Positions 34,173-42,595 of a DNA stretch of 64,000 nt are shown here, piece after piece. The stretch is from the NCBI GenBank assembly GCA_964561875.1, contig CAZLQL010000002.1:1-64000 (forward strand), given 5' to 3'. The DNA is from CAIOGI01 sp964561875 (GTDB lineage Bacteria > Patescibacteriota > Minisyncoccia > Phycocordibacterales > PALSA-1337). Each line of letters starts with the position of its first letter. Positions within the stretch are counted from its first letter, which is position 1. The notes beneath the pieces were generated by a model. It worked only from the letters and a program-made list of their open reading frames with translations. It was not told the origin of the DNA and did no database searches. A program made the position numbers and the translations under genes.

Positions 34173-34580
34173 ATGATCAACGCTTCACTAAAAAACTACA
34201 GACAATCACCACGTAAAATGAGAGGCGTGGCAAATCTAATAAAGGGTAAACCAGTTACTATTGCTTTAGATACATTGGCACATATAAATAAGAAGGCAGG
34301 AGATCCACTATATGCTCTACTTGCTTCTGCAGTTTCAAATGCAAAAAATAATTTTAATATGGATAAAGAAGGTTTGATAGTAAAGGATATAAGAATAGAC
34401 TCAGGTTTTATATTGAAAAGAAATATGCCAAGAGCTCGTGGTATGGCATATAGAATAAATAAGAGAACAAGCCATGTAAATATAACATTGGCTCCTAAGC
34501 CAGAAAAAGCACCTAAAGTAAAAGTTGCTTCAAAGGTAGAAGATAAAAAAGAAGTAAAGGTTAAAAAAGAACAAAAATAA
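34173..34580 (+). CDS. rplV: 50S ribosomal protein L22
   Basis: A 135-residue protein with the conserved SPRKMRGVANLIKGKPV start and the tunnel beta-hairpin region PRARGMAYRINKRTSHVNITL. A Lys-rich tail of about 25 residues is appended. The stop (ending at 34580) is adjacent to the rpsC ATG. Confidence 0.97.
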   Translation: MINASLKNYRQSPRKMRGVANLIKGKPVTIALDTLAHINKKAGDPLYALLASAVSNAKNNFNMDKEGLIVKDIRIDSGFILKRNMPRARGMAYRINKRTSHVNITLAPKPEKAPKVKVASKVEDKKEVKVKKEQK

Positions 34581-34581
34581 C

Positions 34582-35286
34582 ATGTCAAAATCAGTCCACC
34601 CATATTCACATAGACTAGGAGTAATACGCGATTGGAAAAGTCGTTGGTTTAGACAGAACAAAGACTATAGAGATTCACTAAAAGCAGATTTACTTATAAG
34701 ACAGTTTCTTACAAAAGAGCTTAGAACATTTTATCTATCAGATGTTCAAATAGAAAGAAATCAAAAATCACTTAAGGTTATAATCAGAACTTCACGTCCT
34801 GGAATGATAATAGGAAGAAGTGGTGATGGTGTTGTAAAACTTAGAGAAAAAATACTTTCAATACTAAAAAAGAATAAGGTAGATCTACAAGGACAAGAAT
34901 TGAAGCTTGATATAGAAGAAGTTAGAAATCCAGAAGCAAATGCAGCTATAGTTGCTATGATGGTTGCTGAAGGACTAGAGAAGAGACTTCCTTTCAGAAG
35001 AGTGTTGAAGCAAACTATCGAAAAGGTAATGGCAAATAGAGAAGTTCAAGGAGTAAAGATAAAACTAGGTGGTCGTCTTGGTGGAGCAGATATGGCTCGT
35101 ACAGAAGACTTGAAGAGAGGACGTATTCCACTTCAGACTTTGAGAGCAGATATTGACTTTGCTCGTGAAAAAGCAAATATGACATATGGTGGAATAGGTA
35201 TAAAGGTTTGGATATATAAAGGTCAGATATTCGAAAGAGATCTAAAGACAGCACGTGAGAGAGAGGCTGTTAATAACAGATCATAA
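34582..35286 (+). CDS. rpsC: 30S ribosomal protein S3
   Basis: A 234-residue protein. It has the KH motif region TSRPGMIIGRSGDGVVKLREKI and the C-terminal GRLGGADMARTEDLKRGRIPLQTLRADIDFA region. Standard bacterial length. Confidence 0.98.
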   Translation: MSKSVHPYSHRLGVIRDWKSRWFRQNKDYRDSLKADLLIRQFLTKELRTFYLSDVQIERNQKSLKVIIRTSRPGMIIGRSGDGVVKLREKILSILKKNKVDLQGQELKLDIEEVRNPEANAAIVAMMVAEGLEKRLPFRRVLKQTIEKVMANREVQGVKIKLGGRLGGADMARTEDLKRGRIPLQTLRADIDFAREKANMTYGGIGIKVWIYKGQIFERDLKTAREREAVNNRS

Positions 35287-35300
35287 TTTATTTAAATATC

Positions 35301-35732
35301 ATGTTTTTTCCTAAAAAAGTAAAATTCAGAAAGTGGCATACAGGACGCAAGAATGCAAAAAAGCTTGCAGTTGCTGTTGAGACACGTGGTACAAAACTAG
35401 CATTCGGATCTTTTGGTTTGAAAGCACTTGAATTTGGAAGATTGACTTCAAATGAAATTGAAGCAGCAAGAAAAGTTATGGCACGTTATGCTACAAAGTC
35501 TGGAAAGGTTTGGGTTAGAATTTTCCCAGATAGACCATACACACAGAAGCCACCTGAAGTAAAACTAGGAAAAGGAAAGGGTGATCCAGTAGGATTTGTT
35601 GCGGAAGTTAGAGCTGGAAGAATACTTTTTGAAGTAGATGGAGTTACAGATGTAGTTGCGGCAGAAGCATTGAGAAAGGCTGGTACAAAGATCTCTGTAA
35701 AGACAAAAGTTGTAAATCGTAACTTAATATAG
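35301..35732 (+). CDS. rplP: 50S ribosomal protein L16
   Basis: A 143-residue protein near the A site. FGSFGLKALEFGRLTSNEIEAARKVMARYA and KVWVRIFPDRPYTQKPPEVKLGKGKG are diagnostic. Usual length. Confidence 0.97.
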   Translation: MFFPKKVKFRKWHTGRKNAKKLAVAVETRGTKLAFGSFGLKALEFGRLTSNEIEAARKVMARYATKSGKVWVRIFPDRPYTQKPPEVKLGKGKGDPVGFVAEVRAGRILFEVDGVTDVVAAEALRKAGTKISVKTKVVNRNLI

Positions 35733-35741
35733 TATAAACAT

Positions 35742-35939
35742 ATGAAAGAGTATAAGAATAAAACAATAGAAGATCTAAACAAGCTAATCAATGAAAAGAG
35801 AGCTTCAATACGTGATTTCCGCTTCGGTTCTACAGGAAGCAAGACAAAGAACGTAAAGTTGTCAGCTACTCTTAGAAAAGATATAGCTAGAATAATGACT
35901 GAACTTACCCTAAGAAGGAAAGCAGAGTCAAAGAAATAA
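35742..35939 (+). CDS. rpmC: 50S ribosomal protein L29
   Basis: A 65-residue helical protein at the tunnel exit. It has EDLNKLINEKRASIRDFRFG and a C-terminal KDIARIMTELTLRRKAESK helix. Position between rplP and rpsQ confirms the assignment. Confidence 0.93.
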   Translation: MKEYKNKTIEDLNKLINEKRASIRDFRFGSTGSKTKNVKLSATLRKDIARIMTELTLRRKAESKK

Positions 35940-35954
35940 AGGATTATAAACAAA

Positions 35955-36218
35955 ATGGAAACAAAAACAACACAAAACAATATATCAGCACCAAAGAGAC
36001 AGAAACTTTCTGGGGTTGTTGTATCTGATAAAATGAAAGATACAGTTGTTGTACTAGTAGAAAGATTTGTTAAAGATCCTAAATACCAAAAGTATATGAA
36101 GCTTAGAAAGAGATATAAGGTTCATGATGCTGGTAATACAAAGAAGATAGGTGATAAGGTTGTTATAGAGTCATGCAGACCTATATCAAGACATAAGTCT
36201 TTCAAAATTTCAGCATAA
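35955..36218 (+). CDS. rpsQ: 30S ribosomal protein S17
   Basis: An 87-residue OB-fold protein. GVVVSDKMKDTVVVLVERF and KYKVHDAGN-like RYKVHDAGNTKKIGDKVVIESCRP are the family hallmarks. Confidence 0.97.
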   Translation: METKTTQNNISAPKRQKLSGVVVSDKMKDTVVVLVERFVKDPKYQKYMKLRKRYKVHDAGNTKKIGDKVVIESCRPISRHKSFKISA

Positions 36219-36236
36219 TAATTTAAATAAACTTCC

Positions 36237-36608
36237 ATGATACAGCCACGTTCAATAGTAAGAATAACAGACAATTGCGGAGCAAAAATAGGCCGTATAT
36301 TCAAGGTGCTAGGAAGCTCAAAGAAGAGATATGCAACAATAGGCGATCTAGTTGTACTTTCTGTACAAAAAGCAGAACCTAGAAAAACAATAAAGAAGAA
36401 GGATGTTCTACAAGCAGTTGTTGTAAGACAAGTTCAACCATTTAGAAGAAAGGATGGTTCATACATAAAGTTTGATGAAAATGCAGTTGTTATAGTTGAA
36501 AAGGGTAAGAAGGAACCTGTTGCAGGACGTATATTCGGTCCTATACCACGCGAAATAGCCGAACAAGGTTTCCAAACTATTGCTTCACGTGCACCAGAAA
36601 TAGTATAA
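36237..36608 (+). CDS. rplN: 50S ribosomal protein L14
   Basis: A 123-residue protein. It has MIQPRSIVRITDNCGAKIGRIFKVLGSS at the start and RIFGPIPREIAEQGFQTIASRAPEIV at the end. Standard length. Confidence 0.98.
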   Translation: MIQPRSIVRITDNCGAKIGRIFKVLGSSKKRYATIGDLVVLSVQKAEPRKTIKKKDVLQAVVVRQVQPFRRKDGSYIKFDENAVVIVEKGKKEPVAGRIFGPIPREIAEQGFQTIASRAPEIV

Positions 36609-36615
36609 AAATTAT

Positions 36616-36858
36616 ATGAATATCAAGAAAGACAACAATGTAATAGTGCTTGTAGGAAAAGATAAGGGTAAAACTGGAAAAGTTTTGAAAATGCTTCCTA
36701 AAGAAAATAAACTTATAGTATCTGGTTTAAACATGGTCAAAAAGCACCAGAAGCCAAGACAGAAAGGACAGAAGGGTCAAACAGTAGAAGTTTCAATGCC
36801 AATTCACATTTCAAATGTTGCACTAGAGTCAGAATATAAGAAAGGAAAGAAGAAATAA
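36616..36858 (+). CDS. rplX: 50S ribosomal protein L24
   Basis: An 80-residue KOW-motif protein (NNVIVLVGKDKGKTGKVLKMLPKENK, then NMVKKHQKPRQKGQKG). It is shorter than the usual 100-105 residues, lacking part of the C-terminus. Confidence 0.95.
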   Translation: MNIKKDNNVIVLVGKDKGKTGKVLKMLPKENKLIVSGLNMVKKHQKPRQKGQKGQTVEVSMPIHISNVALESEYKKGKKK

Positions 36859-36883
36859 GATATTGTAAGGTAGAAATAAAAAC

Positions 36884-37444
36884 ATGAAAAAAGAAACAGT
36901 AAAAAATACATACGAATTAAACAAAAACTCTTTTGAAAATCTAAAGGGTAAGCTTGAATTTAAAAATAAGATGCAAGCACCAAGACTAGTAAAAGTTGTA
37001 ATATCTTCAGGTATAGGTTCACTTAAGGATAAAAAGAAGATGGAACTTATTGCAGACCGTCTTGCAAAGATAACTGGACAAAAGCCAGCTCTAAGAGGTG
37101 CAAAGAAATCTATTGCAACATTTAAAGTTAGACAAGGAGATCCTGTTGGATATCAAATAACCCTAAGAGGAAAGAGAATGTGTGATTTTGTAGATCGTCT
37201 TATAAATATCGCCCTTCCTCGTACAAAGGACTTCCGTGGTATATCTAGAACAGCAGTAGATGAAATGGGAAACTACAATCTAGGAATAAAGGAACATACA
37301 ATATTTGCTGAAACTTCAGACGAAGATTTGAAAGATGTATTCGGAATGGGAATAAGCTTTGTTGTTTCTTCTAAGAAAGAAGAAGACACAATAGCTTTTC
37401 TAGAATACCTAGGTTTTCCATTTAAGAAGGTTGGGGTTAAATAA
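36884..37444 (+). CDS. rplE: 50S ribosomal protein L5
   Basis: A 186-residue protein of the central protuberance that binds 5S rRNA. It has APRLVKVVISSGIGSLKDKK, TGQKPALRGAKKSIATFKVRQGDPVGYQITLRG and LPRTKDFRGISR. Standard length. Transcription probably ends after it at a hairpin, before the opposing lipoprotein gene. Confidence 0.98.
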   Translation: MKKETVKNTYELNKNSFENLKGKLEFKNKMQAPRLVKVVISSGIGSLKDKKKMELIADRLAKITGQKPALRGAKKSIATFKVRQGDPVGYQITLRGKRMCDFVDRLINIALPRTKDFRGISRTAVDEMGNYNLGIKEHTIFAETSDEDLKDVFGMGISFVVSSKKEEDTIAFLEYLGFPFKKVGVK

Positions 37445-37475
37445 ATCTATTTAATAAAAATTATTTTAATAAAAA

Positions 37476-37508
37476 AACAACCGCTGGACGAACCATGCGG
37501 TGTTTTGT
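37476..37508. terminator. Bidirectional terminator between rplE and the lipoprotein gene
   Basis: ACCGC/GCGGT stem with a 12-base loop; T-rich on both strands and stronger on the minus. The hairpin (CCGCTGG ... AACCATGCGG) closely matches the reverse complement of the terminator at 56073-56101. Confidence 0.65.
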
Positions 37509-37528
37509 TAAATTTCTTCCTTAACCTC

Positions 37529-37894
37529 TCACTTTTCCTTGATAAAGTAGGTGTAGGTGGAGATACCGAATGGATTGCTTTTCAATCCAATCTGCTCCGC
37601 CTCGATTTCTGATCCGATTACCTGTGGTTTTGCACTTAGTGCTGACCACAGACTTTCGCGGGAATGGTTATTTAGGTCCTTGAAAACCACATTGTATAGC
37701 CCGCTCCTCACTTGGACGTTGGTAATAACCACTCCAGTAACAGTAATTGGTACGATATTTACCTTCGAACTATCAATTCCTCCACTGCTGATGAAATCAG
37801 TTTGGATCTTTTCATGCTCGGACCAGTCGCGCTTGCAACCAGTAGAGAAGAAAAGTGTTCCGACAAATACAGACAACAAGAAGAACATTTTCAT
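37529..37894 (-). CDS. Putative lipoprotein of unknown function
   Basis: A roughly 121-residue protein whose likely start is the ATG of MKMFFLLSVFVGTLFFSTGC. That is a short signal peptide ending in a lipobox-like FSTGC with the lipidated Cys at about residue 20. The mature part is polar and unrecognised. An upstream in-frame start at 37912 is possible, but it would overlap the -10 box. The gene sits on the opposite strand inside the spc-type ribosomal cluster, between rplE and rpsN. It is more GC-rich than its neighbours, has its own promoter and terminator, and looks like an inserted cassette. Confidence 0.65.
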   Translation of the reverse strand: MKMFFLLSVFVGTLFFSTGCKRDWSEHEKIQTDFISSGGIDSSKVNIVPITVTGVVITNVQVRSGLYNVVFKDLNNHSRESLWSALSAKPQVIGSEIEAEQIGLKSNPFGISTYTYFIKEK

Positions 37895-37902
37895 ACGCCC
37901 AT

Positions 37903-37931
37903 AAGATATCATGCATATATTAACAAGTCAA
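37903..37931 (-). promoter_or_regulatory. Promoter of the lipoprotein gene
   Basis: On the minus strand TTGACT (37926-37931), a 17-bp spacer and TATCTT (37903-37908). It is divergent from the rpsN promoter. Confidence 0.55.
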
Positions 37932-37942
37932 TAGATATTAAC

Positions 37943-37971
37943 TTGCCTTATTTGAGCCACTCTGCTAGTAT
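37943..37971 (+). promoter_or_regulatory. Promoter for rpsN and downstream ribosomal genes
   Basis: TTGCCT (37943-37948), a 17-bp spacer and TAGTAT (37966-37971). It restarts transcription of the cluster after the inserted reverse-strand gene. Confidence 0.55.
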
Positions 37972-38009
37972 ATTGAGACGTTCGAAATAAGTATACAGGC
38001 CCTAAAAAG

Positions 38010-38055
38010 CATAGTGATTGGAAGCCCATACCGCAAGGTCAAGCTAACCAATCCT
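38010..38055 (+). promoter_or_regulatory. Structured leader upstream of rpsN
   Basis: GATTGG pairs with CCAATC around an inner ACC-GCAA-GGT hairpin capped by a GNRA-type tetraloop. It is a candidate autoregulatory leader for the S14-S8 transcript. Confidence 0.4.
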
Positions 38056-38087
38056 CGTTTGTTTATAAAATTGTTTATAAAATAAAA

Positions 38088-38273
38088 ATGGCAAAGACAT
38101 CAGTAAAAGCAAGAGCAAAGAAAGCCCCAAAGTTCAAATCAAGGGTTGTTCGTCGTTGCTTCAGATGTGGCAGAAAAAATGGATATATGAGAGATTTCGA
38201 TCTTTGCCGTATTTGTTTCAGAGAGTTCGCAAATGAAGGTGTTATTCCAGGAATAAAGAAATCATCATGGTAA
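38088..38273 (+). CDS. rpsN: 30S ribosomal protein S14, zinc-binding short type
   Basis: A 61-residue short form of S14 with two CxxC pairs (RRCFRCGRK and DLCRICF) that bind zinc. The short zinc form is common outside Proteobacteria. The stop overlaps the rpsH start by 7 bp, so the two are translationally coupled. Confidence 0.97.
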   Translation: MAKTSVKARAKKAPKFKSRVVRRCFRCGRKNGYMRDFDLCRICFREFANEGVIPGIKKSSW

Positions 38274-38659
38274 CAGACCCAATCGCAAATTTAATAATTT
38301 CAATAAAGAATGCCAATAAAGCAGGTAAGGCAAGTATTTCAATACCTTATTCTGCTCTAAAGGAATCAATAGCTCATGTCTTACTAAAGGCAGGATATGT
38401 TTCAAGTGTTGAAGCTAAAGGAAAGAAGATCGATAAGACACTTGAGATAGGACTTTCATACATAGGTGATATGCCTCGTGTAAGTGATGTTTCTCGTATA
38501 TCAAAACCATCAAGAAGAATATACCAAAAGGCAAAAGATATAAGAATATTTAAGAGTGGTTACGGAAACACTGTCTTTTCTACACCAGAAGGAATACTTA
38601 TAGATATCGATGCAAAGACAAGAAAGGTCGGAGGGGAAGCATTATTTAAGATCTGGTAA
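38267..38659 (+). CDS. rpsH: 30S ribosomal protein S8
   Basis: A 130-residue central-domain 16S-binding protein. DPIANLIISIKNANKAGKASI at the start, then RVSDVSRISKPSRRIYQKA and a C-terminal GGEALFKIW in place of the usual GGEVLCYVW. Start overlaps rpsN. Confidence 0.97.
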   Translation: MVTDPIANLIISIKNANKAGKASISIPYSALKESIAHVLLKAGYVSSVEAKGKKIDKTLEIGLSYIGDMPRVSDVSRISKPSRRIYQKAKDIRIFKSGYGNTVFSTPEGILIDIDAKTRKVGGEALFKIW

Positions 38660-38669
38660 TATAAAAAAC

Positions 38670-39203
38670 ATGTCACGTCTAGCAAAAAAACCTATAGCAA
38701 TTCCTGAAAAGATACAAGTTACATATACTGGTGGTGTGTTTACAGCAAAAGGACCACTTGGAGAAATAAAGAAAGATCTACGTCCTGATGTAAATATCAA
38801 GATTGAGAATAATGAAATACTTCTTACTCCAGCAAATAACTCTATACAAACAAAAGCCTTACTTGGTACTTATGCTTCTCATATAAAGAATATGATGTCA
38901 GGTGTAAATAAAGCATATGAAAAGAAACTTATAATAGAAGGAATTGGTTTCAAATCTGAAGTTAAAGGAAAAGAATTGCACCTAGCACTAGGTTTTTCAC
39001 ACCCAATAAAGGTTACTATACCTGATGGTCTAAAGGTTACAGCAGAAAAAAACATCGTTACAACATCAGGAATAGATTGTGAAATGGTGGGTCAGTTTGC
39101 TGCAAAGATAAGAGCAATGAAGAAACCTGAACCATATAAGGGTAAGGGTATAAGATATGAGAAGGAAGTTATAAGACGTAAGCAAGGTAAGAAAGCTGCA
39201 TAG
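38670..39203 (+). CDS. rplF: 50S ribosomal protein L6
   Basis: A 177-residue protein. MSRLAKKPIAIPEKIQVTY is the normal opening, so the start is the ATG at 38670 and not the earlier in-frame codons that lie inside rpsH. KALLGTYASHIKNMMSGV and the C-terminal PEPYKGKGIRYEKEVIRRKQGKK are diagnostic. Confidence 0.97.
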   Translation: MSRLAKKPIAIPEKIQVTYTGGVFTAKGPLGEIKKDLRPDVNIKIENNEILLTPANNSIQTKALLGTYASHIKNMMSGVNKAYEKKLIIEGIGFKSEVKGKELHLALGFSHPIKVTIPDGLKVTAEKNIVTTSGIDCEMVGQFAAKIRAMKKPEPYKGKGIRYEKEVIRRKQGKKAA

Positions 39204-39216
39204 TATTTGAAAATAT

Positions 39217-39567
39217 ATGAATACAAGTAAACAAAAACAATTAAAGATAGCTAGAAGACACAAGAGAATTCGTGCAATACTTTCTGGTACAACAGAACGT
39301 CCACGTCTATCTGTATTCAAGTCTCATAAATACATATCTGCACAAATAATAGATGATACAAAAGGACATACACTAGTTTCATTCTCATCAAAGGATGCAA
39401 AATCAAAGACACCCGCAGAAAAAGCCTTTGAAGTGGGTACAGAGATTGCAAAAAAAGCAAAAGCAAATAAAATTACAAAAGTAGTTTTTGATCGTGGTGG
39501 ATATCTGTATACTGGAAAGATAAAATCTGTAGCAGATGGAGCTAGAGAAGGTGGTCTAATATTTTAA
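39217..39567 (+). CDS. rplR: 50S ribosomal protein L18
   Basis: A 116-residue 5S-rRNA-binding protein. It has RPRLSVFKSHKYISAQIIDD and VVFDRGGYLYTGKIKSVADGAREGGLIF. Standard length and order. Confidence 0.97.
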   Translation: MNTSKQKQLKIARRHKRIRAILSGTTERPRLSVFKSHKYISAQIIDDTKGHTLVSFSSKDAKSKTPAEKAFEVGTEIAKKAKANKITKVVFDRGGYLYTGKIKSVADGAREGGLIF

Positions 39568-39573
39568 ATAAAA

Positions 39574-40206
39574 ATGGAACAAGAAATAAAACAACCAAAT
39601 ACAGAAATAAAAGTAGTAGGAAATGCTCCAGTTGCTCCTTCTGCTAATCCAACTGATGCAAGATCATTTGATAGAAGATCTCGTGGCCCAAAGAGAGATG
39701 GAAGCAGACCACCTCGTGAGCAAAAAGAAAGAATAAAACCAGAATTTGATACAAAGATCATAAACATAAGACGTGTGACTCGTGTTGTTTCTGGAGGAAG
39801 AAGATTTACATTTTCAGTAGCAGTAGTTTCTGGAGATAGAAAGGGTAGAGTTGGTGTTGGTCTAGGTAAATCAGGAGATACTTCAATGGCTATAGACAAA
39901 GCTACTCGTGATGCAAAGAAAAATATGATAAGGATTCCACTTTCTTCAAACATGACTATTCCTCATGCTATACAAGCAAAATACTCAAGTGCAGTTGTTA
40001 TGATGATGCCCGCAAAAGGAAGAGGAGTTGTAGCAGGAAGCTCAGCTAGAAATGTTGTTGAGCTAGGAGGTGTTAAGGATATTTGTGTGAAGCTTTTGTC
40101 AGGTAGTAAAAATAAACTAAACATTGCAAAAGCTACAATAAAAGCCCTATCACTTCTTTCAAAGAACTCTGTTACAAAAATGACAAAGTCACCTGAAAAG
40201 AAATAA
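39574..40206 (+). CDS. rpsE: 30S ribosomal protein S5
   Basis: A 210-residue protein. A non-conserved, Pro/Arg-rich N-terminal extension of about 55 residues precedes the core RRVTRVVSGGRRFTFSVAVVSGDRKGRVGVGLGKS. The next gene is rplO directly; rpmD (L30), which normally lies between them, is absent, as in the Candidate Phyla Radiation. Confidence 0.97.
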   Translation: MEQEIKQPNTEIKVVGNAPVAPSANPTDARSFDRRSRGPKRDGSRPPREQKERIKPEFDTKIINIRRVTRVVSGGRRFTFSVAVVSGDRKGRVGVGLGKSGDTSMAIDKATRDAKKNMIRIPLSSNMTIPHAIQAKYSSAVVMMMPAKGRGVVAGSSARNVVELGGVKDICVKLLSGSKNKLNIAKATIKALSLLSKNSVTKMTKSPEKK

Positions 40207-40224
40207 AAATTTAATTAAAATACC

Positions 40225-40668
40225 ATGCAGATACATACACTTATACCAAAAGATAAAAACAAGAAGACCATGATAGTTGGTCGTGGTGGAAAACGTGGAA
40301 AGACATCTGGTCGTGGTGGAAAAGGTCAGACAGCAAGAGCAGGTAACAAGCGTCGTCCAGAACTAAGAGATTTTATAAAGAGAATTCCAAAGCTTCGTGG
40401 TCGTGGTGTTAACTCAAATAAATCTATAGAAAAAGATGTAGTTCCAGTAAATCTATCTATTATAGATTCAAAGTTTAAGGCTTCAGATATAGTATCTCCA
40501 AAGACTATGGTTGAAGCAGGTGTAATTTCTACATTTAATGGTAAAATTCCTAGTGTAAAGATTTTAGCAACAGGTGAAATAACAAAGAAACTTACATTCA
40601 CTGACTGTATAATTTCAGAGAGTGCAAAAGCAAAAATAGAGAAAGCGGGTGGAAGTTTCGGTAAATAA
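40225..40668 (+). CDS. rplO: 50S ribosomal protein L15
   Basis: A 147-residue protein with the Gly/Arg-rich N-terminus GRGGKRGKTSGRGGKGQTARAG and the C-terminal SESAKAKIEKAGGSFGK. Precedes secY as usual. Confidence 0.97.
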   Translation: MQIHTLIPKDKNKKTMIVGRGGKRGKTSGRGGKGQTARAGNKRRPELRDFIKRIPKLRGRGVNSNKSIEKDVVPVNLSIIDSKFKASDIVSPKTMVEAGVISTFNGKIPSVKILATGEITKKLTFTDCIISESAKAKIEKAGGSFGK

Positions 40669-40671
40669 AAC

Positions 40672-41946
40672 ATGAATTCATTCATACAAAAGATTTCTAC
40701 AGTTCTCAAAGATCCAATGATGAGAAAGCGTATAGCTTTTACTTTAGGAGCATTGGTAGTATTTAGATTGATATCAACAATTCCTATACCTGGAATAGAT
40801 GTCGCAAATCTAGAAAGATTATTGGCTGGGAATCAATTTTTCGGTCTATTAGACATATTTTCTGGTGGAGGTATATCTAGACTTTCTATAGTTATGCTTG
40901 GAGTAGGACCATACATTACAGGTTCTATTATTATCCAGCTGTTTACAATGATGTTCCCAAGAATGAAAGCTATGATGCAAGAGGAAGGGGATGCTGGTAG
41001 ACAGAAACTTTCAAATTACTCAAGATTACTTGCAGTACCATTGGCTGCACTTCAAGGTTTTGCTTTTCTTTCATTACTTAAAACTCAGGGAGTAGTTTCA
41101 GCATCTATAACTCCTATGGAAATGATTGTAAACGTATTTGTTATAACTGCAGGATCACTATTTCTAATGTGGTTGGGTGAATTGGTATCAGAATTCGGTA
41201 TAGGAAACGGAGTTTCACTTATAATATTTGCAGGTATTATTGCAGTTCTACCAACACAGATAATGCAATTCTTTGCAGGATTTGATTCTACACAAATACC
41301 ACTTTATCTAGTATTTGCTGTTATATCTATTCTAGTTATATTGGCAGTTGTTGTTGTTACAGAAGCAGAAAGACCTGTTTCAGTTACTTATGCAAAGCAA
41401 GTTAGAGGAAATAAAGTGTATGGTGGAGTTTCAACATATCTTCCACTAAGATTAAATCAAGCAGGAGTTATTCCTATAATATTTGCTCTATCAATACTTC
41501 TATTCCCACAAATAATCTCTAACTTCCTATCAAAAGTATCAAATACTCAGATAGCTGAAATTGCTACAAAAGTTTCAGTTTTCCTAAACGATGCTTGGGT
41601 CCATGGAATACTTTATTTCCTATTAGTGTTTGTATTTACCTACTTCTATACTGCAGTGACATTTGATCCAAAGATGATATCAGAAAATCTACAGAAGGGT
41701 GGGGCCTTTATTCCAGGAGTACGTCCAGGAGAATCTACACAGATATATCTAGGAAAGATAGTAACTCGTATAACTCTAGTCGGCGCTGTATTTCTAGGTT
41801 TTGTAGCTGTATTACCAGTTATAATGCAAGGATTTAGTGGTAATCAATCTCTAGCTATTGGGGGTACAGCATTACTTATCGTTGTTTCTGTAGTTCTAGA
41901 TCTATTGAAGAAAATCGACGCTCAAGCAAGCATGAGACAGTACTAA
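40672..41946 (+). CDS. secY: Protein translocase subunit SecY
   Basis: A 424-residue channel subunit of the Sec translocon with ten predicted membrane helices. FRLISTIPIPGID, the plug/TM2 region FSGGGISRLSIVMLGVGPYITGSIIIQL, and the cytoplasmic loop RPVSVTYAKQVRGNKVYGG are conserved. It starts 3 bp after rplO. Confidence 0.97.
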   Translation: MNSFIQKISTVLKDPMMRKRIAFTLGALVVFRLISTIPIPGIDVANLERLLAGNQFFGLLDIFSGGGISRLSIVMLGVGPYITGSIIIQLFTMMFPRMKAMMQEEGDAGRQKLSNYSRLLAVPLAALQGFAFLSLLKTQGVVSASITPMEMIVNVFVITAGSLFLMWLGELVSEFGIGNGVSLIIFAGIIAVLPTQIMQFFAGFDSTQIPLYLVFAVISILVILAVVVVTEAERPVSVTYAKQVRGNKVYGGVSTYLPLRLNQAGVIPIIFALSILLFPQIISNFLSKVSNTQIAEIATKVSVFLNDAWVHGILYFLLVFVFTYFYTAVTFDPKMISENLQKGGAFIPGVRPGESTQIYLGKIVTRITLVGAVFLGFVAVLPVIMQGFSGNQSLAIGGTALLIVVSVVLDLLKKIDAQASMRQY

Positions 41947-41993
41947 AATATCATAACTAGGTTTTTATCTAATTATGGATATAATATAGGCAT

Positions 41994-42590
41994 ATGAAAA
42001 TGCCACAGAAATCATTTATATTTACAGGAATATCTGGTTGCGGAAAAGGTACTCAGATAAATAATTTATTAAAATATTTTGAAGGTAAGGGTGAAAGTGT
42101 CCTAAATATTGAAACAGGTCATGAATTTAGGGAATTTATAAACGGTAATAGTCAAACTCAAATACTTTCAAAAAATATTTATGATAAAGGAGGTATACAA
42201 CCTGCATTTCTAGCTTGTCATATTTGGTCACACACACTTATAAAAAAGTTTGATGATAAATCACATCTTATAATAGACGGTGCACCTAGAACTTATCCAG
42301 AAGCTTTAGTGATGGATTCGGTATTTAAATTTTATTCTATTGAAAAGCCCAATGTTATTCATATTGATATAGATAGGGAACAAGCAACAAAAAGGCTTTT
42401 ATCAAGAAAAAGAATTGATGACAATATAGATGATATAAATGCTAGATTAGATTTTTATTACAAAGATGTTGTTCCAGCTCTCGAGTATTATAAAAATGAT
42501 AGTTTCTATAACTATGTTCATATAAATGGTAATAAATCTATAGAGGATATATTTGAGGAAATAAAATCAAAAACAGGTTTAGATAAATAA
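41994..42590 (+). CDS. adk: Adenylate kinase family nucleotide kinase
   Basis: A 198-residue P-loop kinase following secY, the normal adk position. It has the P-loop GISGCGKGTQI, the DGAPRTYPEALVMD substrate-binding motif and the LID-associated RKRIDDNIDDINARLDFY. There is no zinc-type Cys4 LID insertion. It interconverts AMP, ATP and ADP; the sequence is divergent, so a related NMP-kinase specificity is not excluded. Confidence 0.88.
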   Translation: MKMPQKSFIFTGISGCGKGTQINNLLKYFEGKGESVLNIETGHEFREFINGNSQTQILSKNIYDKGGIQPAFLACHIWSHTLIKKFDDKSHLIIDGAPRTYPEALVMDSVFKFYSIEKPNVIHIDIDREQATKRLLSRKRIDDNIDDINARLDFYYKDVVPALEYYKNDSFYNYVHINGNKSIEDIFEEIKSKTGLDK

Positions 42591-42595
42591 AAATA

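Noticed and set aside
38010..38055. Possible tRNA in the rpsN leader
   Set aside because: Only one outer stem and a tetraloop hairpin form; there is no cloverleaf or T-loop sequence.
38610..38669. Upstream start for rplF inside rpsH
   Set aside because: L6 proteins begin MSRLxKKPI; the ATG at 38670 gives exactly that.
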